Under the pieces are notes generated by a model. That model saw only the letters and a list, made by a program, of their open reading frames with translations. It searched no databases and was not told where the DNA came from. A DNA stretch of 21,757 nt from Hypsibius dujardini. Lineage: Eukaryota > Tardigrada > Eutardigrada > Parachela > Hypsibiidae. Position numbers and translations under genes: made by a program. The stretch covers positions 1 through 21,757 of the forward strand of contig LRSR01005415.1 in NCBI GenBank assembly GCA_001579985.1, given 5' to 3'. How positions within the stretch are numbered: the stretch's first letter is position 1; the number at the start of each line of letters is the position of its first letter. Below are positions 1 through 7,711 of this stretch, piece after piece.

Positions 1-17
1 TTTGTTTGTGGCCGATT

Positions 18-23
18 TTTATT
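18..23 (-). terminator. AATAAA poly(A) signal of the transposase gene
   Basis: On the minus strand AATAAA lies about 17 nt after the transposase stop codon (TAG at 40-42) and just inside the terminal repeat. The position is plausible for the transposase transcript's polyadenylation signal. The motif is short and the flank AT-rich, so chance is possible. Confidence 0.35.
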
Positions 24-39
24 AATTCCAAAATAAATA

Positions 40-1117
40 CTAAAACTTCTTATGTCCACTCAAAATGTGTTCAATATGATGGCCGCCATTCTCGATCATC
101 ATTTCGACGCGACCGGACCAAGATTTGAGAGCTCTATGAATTTTGCGCTGGTTAGACGTGGACCACACTGAAGTCATAACACGTTTCAAGCCCCTGACAG
201 TGGTCGGAGCCTTGTTAAACAATTCACATTTAAAAATCCCGTTCACACAAAAATCCATCTGAGCCAAATCAAAGCTGTTACCCATCCAATCCTCTTTCGG
301 AATGAACCGAATTGGGGCCGAACGAAGCCAATCTTGTGTGAGTTTCAACGCGTGGGAGGGGGCGGAGTCATGGTGGAAGACGGCTTTCTTCAAAACTTCC
401 CAGGGAACAAACGAGGCACGTCATCTCGAAACATCAGCGTGAGGACTTTTTCGATGTAGTACTTGGAGTTTATTTTCGCACTTGGTTTGATGACACGAAT
501 CTTGGTCTTCCCACAATTGCAGACTCCCGCAATGAAAATCACGTTTTTAGGATGAGATTCCTTCCAGAACTTTGTCCAACTTTCCTCCGTGTGTTCTCCC
601 CGGAATTCGTAGTAAATCCTCTGCCGTCTTTTGCAATTGGTGAGGTACACCCAGGCCTCATCAATCATCAGGATATTTTCCCATTTTCGACCTCTGCTCC
701 AATTCAGGAAGCGTGGATCTCGTGCGAGGCGTTGTTGAATCATCGCATCGCATCATGTACTTTTTCCGCACCTTCCCCTCCAATTCCTCGCTGATGACGC
801 GCTGAATTGTGGTCTGCGATACTCCCAGCTCAAGAGCGATCTGAAATCAGCGGGTTGGGTCCAGTCGTGGCCTTCTTGGCTTTTTTGAGATGGGCTGCAG
901 TCCTCACTTTTGCCTTGCCAGAGTTCTTCGCTTTCGATGGTGGTTTGGATCGGCCGGCGTCTTCCGCTGCATTTTCTCGGATGATTTTGTTGACTACAGA
1001 ACTGGAAACAGCGATATTCCGTAGGGTTAATGCATTCACAATTTCGGTGCCCGAATATTTAAGAGTGTGCAGGGTCAAAATGGAGTGACGCACTTCCAAA
1101 GATAATTTATGAGGCAT
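40..1117 (-). pseudogene. Broken mariner-like (DD37D) transposase
   Basis: This is a cut-and-paste transposase relic read in four pieces. Piece A (1117 to ~830) starts at ATG 1117 (MPHKLSLE) and holds the first helix-turn-helix. Piece B (~850 to 755) is in another frame, holds a second helix-turn-helix (IALELGVSQTTIQRVI), and has a TGA just before it. Piece C (743-390) carries the first catalytic Asp in MIDEAWVYL. Piece D (393-40) carries the second Asp in FHHDSAPSH and a third in LAQMD, with 37 residues between them. That spacing matches DD37D (maT-type) rather than DD34D mariner. The B/C break falls in a short repeat (CATCGCATCGCATC), suggesting slippage. The C/D break falls near 390-400. 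With at least three frameshifts and one stop, no functional enzyme is expected. Confidence 0.85.
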
Positions 1118-1252
1118 TTTTAACACGCACTGCAATCACTAAACTCTTGAAGCACGGCAAACTGGTCTGATCAGCTGTTCAATCACTGAGATGGGTTGTG
1201 CAATGTGAGGCGCGCGCACACAGAATTAAAAACGAGGCCGGCCACAAACAAA

Positions 1253-1707
1253 TGAATCGGCCTCTGTACTAGCACAGGATCGTCAGGTGAGGAACTCAAT
1301 AATTCTTGCAATAATCTGCTCGTATCATCTTCTTCATTGCCTGCGCGAAGGTTTTGAAATGTCCTAAATTGATTAATTCACTCTGCATTTTGGGTGCATG
1401 GGGTTAGTGACGTTCACGGTAAGATTAACTAATTATAAAACACGTGCTGTGCACTGGGGTATTAAGATTATAGTCTTCATAATTGCTTGTCATCCGAATA
1501 ATTGAATTCCTTTTCATGGTCGTTGCTGTACATCCTCTACATGGGCCGGGGTAGGGGGTCTGGTGGTGCAGTATAGTACTGCAGATACCTTGGTTTCAAT
1601 GCTTGAGAAACTATATACCGTTTCGTGCAATGGGCAGTATTTCATGAAGGGATATTGCCAAAAGAAACATCAAGCGCATGTCGGGCAAAAATGTATAAGA
1701 CAACCAC
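1253..1707. other. Intergenic, no gene seen
   Basis: I see no reading frame with recognisable content, no RNA gene and no clear repeat between the transposon's right end and the first arm of the fold-back repeat. Confidence 0.5.
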
Positions 1708-1820
1708 TGACAAGAGGTCAATTACCCCTGTCAAATTCAGATTGCGCCTTAACTTTTTTTCTGGAATACTACCTCCACAATTATGATTTTAGAATACACG
1801 ACTCGCGGCAGTAGAGCCCT
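1708..1820 (+). repeat. ~105-bp dispersed repeat, copy 1 (left arm of inverted pair)
   Basis: This segment matches the reverse complement of 2070-2176 along its whole length, with substitutions and small indels. Shared stretches include CTGTCAAATT near the start and GACTCGCGGCAGT at the end. The conserved part has a peptide-like character: the plus strand encodes TFFLEYYLHNYD here, while copy 2 on its strand encodes NFFLEYNLCNYG. Copy 1 has one extra T in a T-run, which shifts the frame relative to copy 2. The repeat could be a fragment of a coding exon or of a larger transposon. Confidence 0.7.
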
Positions 1821-2069
1821 TTTTCAACGGAAAAAGAATCTGGAAGAACCCTAGTGCGGCAGTTCTTAAAACATTGCTCCAAGTCATTTGATTGATTGAT
1901 CAACGGGTTCGAGTTTTTATTTCTTCATTGTAAACGCGAATAATTGTTTCTGCTCGCTCGCATTCTGTTGAAATAATTTGATTGAAATCAGCAGAATATT
2001 TTTGGATGTACGGGGGCAGAGGCGTGGAGCTATGATTTTCCCCAATTTTCTTTCCCACTGAATTTGGGC
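1821..2069. other. Spacer of the inverted repeat pair
   Basis: This ~250-bp spacer separates the two arms. It contains no recognisable gene. If the arms pair in RNA or single-stranded DNA it would be the loop. Confidence 0.4.
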
Positions 2070-2176
2070 CCCACTGCCGCGAGTCAAATTTTCTGAACCG
2101 TAGTTGCAGAGGTTGTACTCAAGAAAAAAGTTTAAGCGCGATCTAAATTTGACAGAGGTAACTGACTCCTTGCGAG
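2070..2176 (-). repeat. ~105-bp dispersed repeat, copy 2 (right arm)
   Basis: This is the inverted partner of 1708-1820. In the same plus-strand orientation it also resembles 18979-19079: GCCGCGAGTCA at one end, CAAGAAAAA and GCGATC in the middle, and a TTG(C/T)GAG end. Minus-strand translation reads SVKFRSRLNFFLEYNLCNYG without a stop. The frame stays open but no start codon, domain or neighbouring exon supports a gene. Confidence 0.7.
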
Positions 2177-2621
2177 CCGGATCCCATCGAGCAGTATAAG
2201 AAGACAATGCGGGTATGGACGACCTTTCCTCTCCCTTGCCCTATAACGGTCCACCCAAACATAAAAATCTCAAGAGCGCTGTGATGGGCAGAGGTTTATG
2301 AAGAGTGGTCTCACAGCACATGCAAGATGGCGTTGTCGAAGCTCGCGTCCGCTGGGCACGATCTCCTGCAGATCTGACGATCCGCCTGAAGTCCTTGACA
2401 ACATCCAAAAATCCATGAGAAAACTGGGACAACAACCATGAAGGTCCCGGTCGTCTGAGGGATGAACATGAATCCCATCTGTAATACCAATTTTAGCGAA
2501 TGCTAGAAACAACTTATTTATTCAAGTATATTCCTTGACGACTTTACACGAGTTGACGATGAAATGTGCCGTCACGGTTAACTGTGGGTGTCGGTGCAAA
2601 TTAGACATACATTAAGATGGA
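2177..2621. other. 3' flank of the first receptor gene
   Basis: No gene is recognised here. On the minus strand an AATAAA lies at 2517-2522, about 100 nt after the receptor stop codon, and may be its polyadenylation signal. Two short overlapping open frames (2241-2512) have no recognisable content. Confidence 0.4.
2517..2522 (-). terminator. Candidate poly(A) signal for the 2622-3692 receptor
   Basis: AATAAA reads on the minus strand about 100 nt after the TGA stop of the receptor, in an AT-rich stretch. The distance is reasonable for a short 3' UTR. The evidence is the motif and its position only. Confidence 0.4.
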
Positions 2622-3692
2622 TCATTGCCCCAATCGTGACGTGCGCAGTTTGTCCATGGTCAAGACAAACAAGATGGGGTCTACCACCGTCTGACAAACA
2701 AAGAGTGAATTGGCCACTTCAAAGAATTCCGGAACCCAAAAACCGGGCAGGAATCCAGTGAGTAAGAAGTAGATCATATCTGGCATAGTAAAGATAACGA
2801 TGCTAATCGTCAGCAATGTCAACATGGCGTACTTGCCGGACCTTCGTCCTCGGAGTCCTGTCAAAACGTCGCGCCCATTTGACACCTCAACTGCCATTGC
2901 TGCTGCTGTAACCGTATCTGTTTCCTTCTTTGAATAGGAGGTGACGCTATTCGGTGGTATCTCCGCTTGAATTCTCGGTACCGCCGCATTTCGGGGCTTC
3001 ACACGTGTGTACCGCTTCATGGCTTCCCGGGAGCGACGCAACTTGCTAACCACCACGACAAAGAAGGACGGCAAAATGACAGCCAACGGTAAGATGTATA
3101 CGATGATGTCATTTATGTTGGACCACGTGTTGAGCTGCACAGTATTAAAAAGACATGCCGTAACGGGCACACCCGTTCGGTAGTAGAGCGTATCAGCCAG
3201 CCAGAAAGATCCCTCCACCAGGTGAATGTACAGCCACATGATCAAACAAACAGTTAGGGTAAAACGGTTGGTATGGGCCGCTCGGAAGGACATGGGACGG
3301 ATGATGGCCCAAGCTCGGTTCACGGCAATAACTGCGTGCGAGTTGATGATACCAGCGTCGAACACGCTCAGAGAGTAGAGGTAAAACGAGCAGGCTTGGT
3401 TGCCCATAGTCCATCCGGAATTGAAGAGGTCTGACTTGATAGCGAAGGGATATTGGAGAAGCAGGCATGCGAGATTTGTTCCCAGTAGATTGATCACGTA
3501 GATGTCAAACGGTGCACGGAGGTTTTTAAGGAATAACAACAAGGCGCTAACGTTTGAGATGGATCCCAAGATGCAGAGGACGAGTAAAAATGTCGGGGTA
3601 AACGACCACAATGGAGCGAGTGGAACGTTGCGAGCTGTCTCATTGGTAAACGTCACATTTTGTGGGGTGTTAACTGAGCCGTTGCCTTCCAT
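2622..3692 (-). CDS. Class A (rhodopsin-like) GPCR, NRA/DPxxF subfamily, paralogue 1
   Basis: A seven-helix plasma-membrane receptor of 356 aa in one exon. The N-terminus carries sequons (NGS at 4, NVT at 12, NET at 17), indicating an extracellular glycosylated end. Landmarks: N47 in TM1 (GSISN), N73 in TM2 where class A usually has Asp, Cys 101 at the start of TM3 with a partner Cys in the ACLFN loop, NRAW at 125-128 replacing DRY, MWLYIH in TM4, FTMPDM in TM6 replacing CWxP, and DPILF at 338-342 replacing NPxxY. ATG 3692 was chosen because it aligns with the starts of the paralogues. The frame stays open upstream to an ATG at 3881, but that part has no counterpart in them. Its closest relative is the next gene at 4199-5269. 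The ligand is unknown; a peptide or chemosensory role is conceivable but not shown. Confidence 0.93.
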   Translation of the reverse strand: MEGNGSVNTPQNVTFTNETARNVPLAPLWSFTPTFLLVLCILGSISNVSALLLFLKNLRAPFDIYVINLLGTNLACLLLQYPFAIKSDLFNSGWTMGNQACSFYLYSLSVFDAGIINSHAVIAVNRAWAIIRPMSFRAAHTNRFTLTVCLIMWLYIHLVEGSFWLADTLYYRTGVPVTACLFNTVQLNTWSNINDIIVYILPLAVILPSFFVVVVSKLRRSREAMKRYTRVKPRNAAVPRIQAEIPPNSVTSYSKKETDTVTAAAMAVEVSNGRDVLTGLRGRRSGKYAMLTLLTISIVIFTMPDMIYFLLTGFLPGFWVPEFFEVANSLFVCQTVVDPILFVLTMDKLRTSRLGQ

Positions 3693-3950
3693 GATTTGAC
3701 TCGTTATTGATTCGACTCTGCGGAATGAATTGAAACACTGAAACCTTAAGAGTGAAAATCTGCCTTTGCGCGTATTCGCAATAGTGATCGATTCAACACC
3801 TTGCGTTGTACCTCCGTAAGGGTTTGAGTGCTTCGCAGTTCGCGGGGAAACCCACTCGTGATATATTATTACGCATTGCATGCACACTGTACGGTACTGT
3901 GTTGCGTGTTTGATTGTAATTGAATCAAATATTCCTCTTTCATGAGAAAT
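3693..3950 (-). promoter_or_regulatory. 5' flank with block shared between receptor paralogues 1 and 2
   Basis: The minus-strand upstream region contains TATTATTACGC (plus-strand reading) at 3864-3874, about 175 bp from the ATG. The same 11-mer occurs at 5439-5449, about 170 bp upstream of the second receptor. Similarity continues outward for about 70 bp, including TGTAAT(T/C)GAATCAA. Either the promoter was included in the duplication or these bases are conserved for function. An AT-rich, TATA-like stretch (GTAATAATATATC on the minus strand) lies within it. Confidence 0.45.
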
Positions 3951-4198
3951 TATCTGTTCCAGAGGAACCTCATAACATTCATTTTATCTAACAAAAAAAT
4001 AGAACTGACGAGGTTGAAAACCACATCGGTAGTACCAAGTCTAATGCATTCTAGAGGCCAGTTAAACGTGTGAATTCTTTGACTATGCTATACGCACAAA
4101 TTGACAATCAAATGTAACATATTCAGCAACTGACAGAACGAGCGTTTAACGTTAACTGAAGAAATCAATACAGATTAGAGATAGTTAAAGGTGGTGAA
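3951..4198. other. Intergenic between receptor paralogues 1 and 2
   Basis: AT-rich, with no reading frame of interest. It should contain the 3' UTR of the receptor at 4199-5269. No clear poly(A) signal was picked out. Confidence 0.4.
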
Positions 4199-5269
4199 TC
4201 ATTGCCGCAACCGCGTCACGCGCAGTTTGTCCATGGTCAAGACAAACAAGATGGGATCAACCACCGTCTGACAAGCAAAGAGTAAGTTCGCCACTTCAAA
4301 GAATTCCGGAATCCAAAAGTTGTTCAGAAAACCGCTGATTAAAAAGTAGACCATCTCTGGCACGGTGAAAATGACGATGCTAATCGTCAGCAGCGTCAGC
4401 ATAGCGTATTTGCGAGACCTTCGGCGTTGTGGACCTGTCAGAACGTCGCGCCCATCTGACGCTTGAACTGCAACCACAGCTGAGGTAACCGTTTCCGTTC
4501 CCTTCTTGGAAGTTAGACTAATCGGTGGTGGCTCCTCTTCACCGGTGCGTGCAGTTGCATTCTGAGGCTTCACACATCCGGGCCGCTTCAGGGTTTGCGG
4601 AGAACGGTGCATCTTGCTAATCACCACGACAAAAAATGACAACAAAGTGACAGCAAGGGGTAGGATAAACACGATGATATCCGTTGCGTTGGACCACGCG
4701 TTGAGCTGCACTGTGTTAAACAGGCACACCTTAATCGGTGCGTCCATTCGGAAGTAGAGCATGTCCGCCAGCCAAAAAGACCCCATCACCAGGTGAATGT
4801 ACAGCCACATAACGATGCAAACGGTTAGGGTGAAGCGTTTGGTATGGGCTGCTCGAAAGGACATGGGACGGACGATGGCCCAAGCTCGGTTCACGGCAAT
4901 AACTGCGTGTGAGTTGATAATACCAGCGTCGAACACGCTCAGGCAGTATAGATAAAAGGAACAAGCATGGTTGCCCATAGTCCATCCTGAACTGAAAAGA
5001 CTAGACCTGACAGCCAGAGGATATTGGAGAAGTAGACCTGCGAGATTTGTTCCCAGAAGGTTGATCACGTAGATGTCGAAGGGTGTCTCTGCTCGAAGGT
5101 GTTTGAAAAACAGCAATAATGCGCTTAAGTTTGTAATGGATCCGACGATGCAAACGACGAGTAAGAATATTGGTGTTAACGACCATGATGGAGCGATCGG
5201 AGCGTCGCGAGATGTTTCATTGATAAAGGTCACGTTTAGTAGAGTTTTAACGGAGCCATTGCTGTCCAT
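4199..5269 (-). CDS. Class A GPCR, NRA/DPxxF subfamily, paralogue 2
   Basis: A 356-aa seven-helix receptor in one exon, the nearest relative of the gene at 2622-3692 and of identical length. Landmarks: sequons NGS 4, NVT 12 and NET 17; TM1 with N47; N75 at the usual Asp2.50 site; C103 (TM3) paired with C182 (second outer loop); NRAW at 127-130; W155 in TM4; P204 in TM5; P304 in FTVPEM of TM6; DPILF at 338-342 in TM7. The third inner loop (about 220-290) is long and rich in Ser, Thr, Lys and Arg, and varies most from its paralogue. The C-terminal tail after MDKLR is only about 6 residues, so there is no palmitoylation-type tail. ATG 5269 is used because the frame upstream has no ATG and homology begins here. 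The ligand is unknown. Confidence 0.93.
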   Translation of the reverse strand: MDSNGSVKTLLNVTFINETSRDAPIAPSWSLTPIFLLVVCIVGSITNLSALLLFFKHLRAETPFDIYVINLLGTNLAGLLLQYPLAVRSSLFSSGWTMGNHACSFYLYCLSVFDAGIINSHAVIAVNRAWAIVRPMSFRAAHTKRFTLTVCIVMWLYIHLVMGSFWLADMLYFRMDAPIKVCLFNTVQLNAWSNATDIIVFILPLAVTLLSFFVVVISKMHRSPQTLKRPGCVKPQNATARTGEEEPPPISLTSKKGTETVTSAVVAVQASDGRDVLTGPQRRRSRKYAMLTLLTISIVIFTVPEMVYFLISGFLNNFWIPEFFEVANLLFACQTVVDPILFVLTMDKLRVTRLRQ

Positions 5270-5530
5270 GATTTGCCCGTTCTTGCAAAAGATACAATGC
5301 GGCAACGTCAATTAACATAGTCGGTGAAGATCTGCCGATGCGGCACACTTGTATCGGTCACCCGATCTGATTGAATTATATTCCGCAAAGCGCTTACTGT
5401 GATGGGTTTGCGGTTCATGGGACCTTCCGTCCGTGGTGTATTATTACGCTTCGAACGCACATTGTTTTGTATTGCAAGTCTAATTTTGTAATCGAATCAA
5501 GATCCTCTCGGATGGAGAGATCTAACAGAA
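5270..5530 (-). promoter_or_regulatory. 5' flank of receptor paralogue 2 with the shared block
   Basis: TATTATTACGC occurs at 5439-5449, matching 3864-3874 upstream of paralogue 1 at nearly the same distance from the start codon. The base context just before both ATGs is also alike (CAAATCATGGA on the coding strand). Sequence between block and ATG is more diverged, which makes the block itself a candidate control element. Confidence 0.45.
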
Positions 5531-5544
5531 TTGGATGTGATTTA

Positions 5545-5562
5545 CCCCCCCCCCCACCCCCC
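5545..5562. repeat. Poly-C tract
   Basis: An almost pure C run of 18 nt broken by one A. Such runs are prone to length errors in assembly. Confidence 0.9.
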
Positions 5563-5780
5563 ATCTCATCCCCGGGGTGATAAACCGATTGTTCCTCTGT
5601 TTATCATTCCGTTCTGGGGCTTGGAGCCACACTGCATGTGACTCCGCCCCTTTGCCTTTTTTCGCATTACGCCTGAAACGATGTTTCCGCTTAGTTATGG
5701 TTTTTTACAGCGCTTTGCCATGTGTGCTGTGTGCGATCTGTTCGCTTGAATCAGTCAACTGTTTTCATCGTCATCAAACT

Positions 5781-5799
5781 TGTGTGTGTGTGTGTGTGT
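5781..5799. repeat. (TG)n microsatellite
   Basis: About nine TG units in a row. It lies within the hydrophilic minus-strand open frame, where it encodes a Thr-His run, and this weakens the case for that frame being a gene. Confidence 0.9.
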
Positions 5800-6577
5800 T
5801 TGGGTTTCCACAATGTTTCCTTCGTCTGATCGAGTTCGATCAGGCGTTTCATTTGCCTCGAAGTCGCCAGGATTACCGACGCCATCTTTTGCCCATCTAT
5901 CCCACTGCATCTTTCCGGCATCTGAAATTGTTTCGGGAATCTCATCTTCACAGCGAGGGTCATTCCCTGCGTGGATTGTCTTCAACTTCAGAGCTGCCAG
6001 ATCGTCCATCACTTTTCCTGCCCAGGGTATCCATCGAATCTCCTTGCGCATCACACCCGCTGGAAAGTTTTACTTGAGGCGCCCTTGGGGCGCCCCGGAT
6101 TCCTAAATCCTCCTCCCCCCAGGCAGTCTACTACAAATGGGAGGTCACCAGTTCGCGGATTAAAATCAGGATTTACGTTCCCCTGTAAAGAGTAGTTCTC
6201 GACTGACGTAATGATGGATGGTATACATAGAGCTGTGAATAATTAAAAGATAAAAATTTGAGTAGAGACGTGAGATACCGACCCTTTAGCGAAGGAGCAC
6301 AGCACAAACCCCATGACATGGCAGGTGACACTAATACTCAATTCGAGCCAAAATAAACAGCTTTTGTGAAAATAATGAAAAATAAACAGCCAACCCAGTG
6401 AAGCTTTCCAGAGTTGGCATGTAGCTCCGCCCCCTGATGTCCAAAAAATATTTGGATAATGCCAATGGACTCCCAGTTAAATTTGAAATAGGCAGCATTA
6501 ATATAATCATATTAAGTGCTTTTTGATAAATCGCCATTTTTACAGTGAAGATCAAGCATCAGTTTTAGAAACAAATT

Positions 6578-6601
6578 AGAGACGTTTTGAAATACGTCTC
6601 T
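6578..6601. other. Perfect 8-bp hairpin downstream of receptor at 6617-7711
   Basis: AGAGACGT and ACGTCTCT pair over an 8-nt loop. It begins 16 nt after the receptor stop codon, so it would be transcribed in the 3' UTR. A structural or mRNA-stability role is possible; chance is also possible. Confidence 0.35.
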
Positions 6602-6616
6602 GAAAATCGACCAAAG

Positions 6617-7711
6617 TTAGGCGCGTGCAGCGCGAACGCCACTAGTTCTTTTCCGATCAAGGGCGCTCGTTTTGGCCGCCAGCGAGTGCCTCTTTCGGGT
6701 CGACCCGGTTTCCAAACTGGGTTCGGGAGTCACAGCGGCTCGCAGTTGTCCAAAGAGACGGCTAACAGCTTGACGATACGGTGGCCAGAAGAGTAGATAG
6801 ATCACGGGTGACACACAATGCTGTACTAAGGTCAGATAGACACCAAACCGTCTAATCGTCGCGCTCGCGTGATTTGGGACGATGGACATGAAGTAATTTG
6901 GCACATGGGAAATCAGCGTGCAGAACACCACCGCCATACTGCCGAGGAATGAGCTCCAGAGAATTCGCAAAATTTCCTGAGCCGGGGCGTTGCCGGCAGG
7001 GACCACTTGGACAGCTGTTCGACGGCGGCGAACGCGTAGCAGCCTTTGACCCACTGCAATCATCAAGATTCTCAACTGACTCATAAATAACAATGGAAAA
7101 AATATCGGTCCCTTCAATGCCTCCCAAATTGTGAAGACCACGCCCTTCGGGGAAAACGTTCTCAACCCCGTGCAACGCGCATAGTTCATATCCTTCCAAA
7201 ACAAAATGAATCCTGGTATGGTCATAACCAAGGATCCTCCGAAAATGAGTAAACTCCCAACCAGAAGTGTTTTGCGATGTGTGATTGACGTGCGGTACTT
7301 GATGGGGAACTCCACTGACATCCATCTGTCCACGCTAATGGCAAAATTAGTGAGGATAGCCGCGGTATTTGCGTATATAAGGAGGCATACACCGAAGGAA
7401 AGGTTCAGAAAAATGTTGACAGCTGTGTAAGGCGCGTAGCGTAATGGGACCGCTGTGACAACAGTCACACCTGCAAGGAGAGAGGCCACGGCGAGGGATA
7501 CGTGAAGCAGGATGTAGGGCTCCTTGTTGCGCCATAGGGCGAAGATGAGGAGGTTAAAGAGCTGGGTGGAGGTGATGGCAGTGCCGAATGCGAGAGTCGG
7601 CAGTTGAGTGGCCATCCATTCCGCGGGGGTTATTGTTGGGCACGGAAGCGGGCCAGTCCGATTTAATAAAGTCTCATTCCGAGGCCCGAATTCCACGCTA
7701 ATGTTCGACAT
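6617..7711 (-). CDS. Class A-like GPCR of a different subfamily
   Basis: A 364-aa single-exon protein with seven hydrophobic segments. The N-terminus has sequons NIS (3), NET (12) and NRT (17). Landmarks: N53 in TM1 (QLFNLLI), LAVAS in TM2 with Ser 77 at the usual Asp2.50 site, DRW at 128-130 as the DRY equivalent followed by the EFPIKYR second inner loop, and a TM7 motif SPVIY with Ser in place of Asn of NPxxY. The usual Cys at the start of TM3 and the TM4 Trp are missing. An Arg-rich stretch (RVRRRR) follows TM5 and the tail is about 50 residues, basic and Ser/Thr-rich. It shares little with its neighbours beyond the fold, so it is not a recent duplicate of them. It starts at the only ATG at the frame's upper end. 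The ligand is unknown; a diverged peptide- or amine-type orphan receptor is the safest label. Confidence 0.85.
   Translation of the reverse strand: MSNISVEFGPRNETLLNRTGPLPCPTITPAEWMATQLPTLAFGTAITSTQLFNLLIFALWRNKEPYILLHVSLAVASLLAGVTVVTAVPLRYAPYTAVNIFLNLSFGVCLLIYANTAAILTNFAISVDRWMSVEFPIKYRTSITHRKTLLVGSLLIFGGSLVMTIPGFILFWKDMNYARCTGLRTFSPKGVVFTIWEALKGPIFFPLLFMSQLRILMIAVGQRLLRVRRRRTAVQVVPAGNAPAQEILRILWSSFLGSMAVVFCTLISHVPNYFMSIVPNHASATIRRFGVYLTLVQHCVSPVIYLLFWPPYRQAVSRLFGQLRAAVTPEPSLETGSTRKRHSLAAKTSALDRKRTSGVRAARA

Larger units (their letters stand above)
1..1252 (-). mobile_element. Degenerate mariner/Tc1-superfamily DNA transposon
   Basis: The element is about 1.25 kb, typical for mariner-like transposons. 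A perfect 14-nt terminal inverted repeat, TTTGTTTGTGGCCG, reads at 1-14 and in reverse complement at 1239-1252. Beyond it the ends still resemble each other (a T-rich stretch then TTAATTC), with about 6 extra bases in the right copy. The window begins inside or at the left end, so a TA target duplication cannot be checked there. The single gene inside runs on the minus strand and is frame-broken, so the copy is probably not autonomous. Confidence 0.85.
5531..6616. other. Intergenic with low-complexity tracts and small hairpins
   Basis: No confident gene. It holds a C-tract at 5545-5562, a TG dinucleotide run at 5781-5799, a GGCGCCC/GGGCGCC hairpin with a 3-nt loop at 6078-6094, and an AGAGACGT/ACGTCTCT hairpin at 6578-6601. 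A minus-strand open frame at 5755-6054 encodes a hydrophilic, Trp- and Asp-rich peptide with no family I recognise; it could be an exon, but I found no convincing splice partners. Confidence 0.4.

Noticed and set aside
2241-2512. Two overlapping minus-strand open frames as genes
   Set aside because: Short, overlapping in different frames, no recognisable motifs, and in the expected 3' flank of a receptor.
3693-3881. Longer N-terminus of the first receptor, from ATG 3881
   Set aside because: The extension overlaps the conserved upstream block, has no counterpart in the paralogues, and gives no signal peptide.
5755-6054. Hydrophilic minus-strand open frame rich in Asp, Trp and Glu as a gene
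   Set aside because: It runs through a TG microsatellite, has no recognisable domain, and no matching splice sites or promoter were seen. An exon of an unseen gene cannot be excluded.
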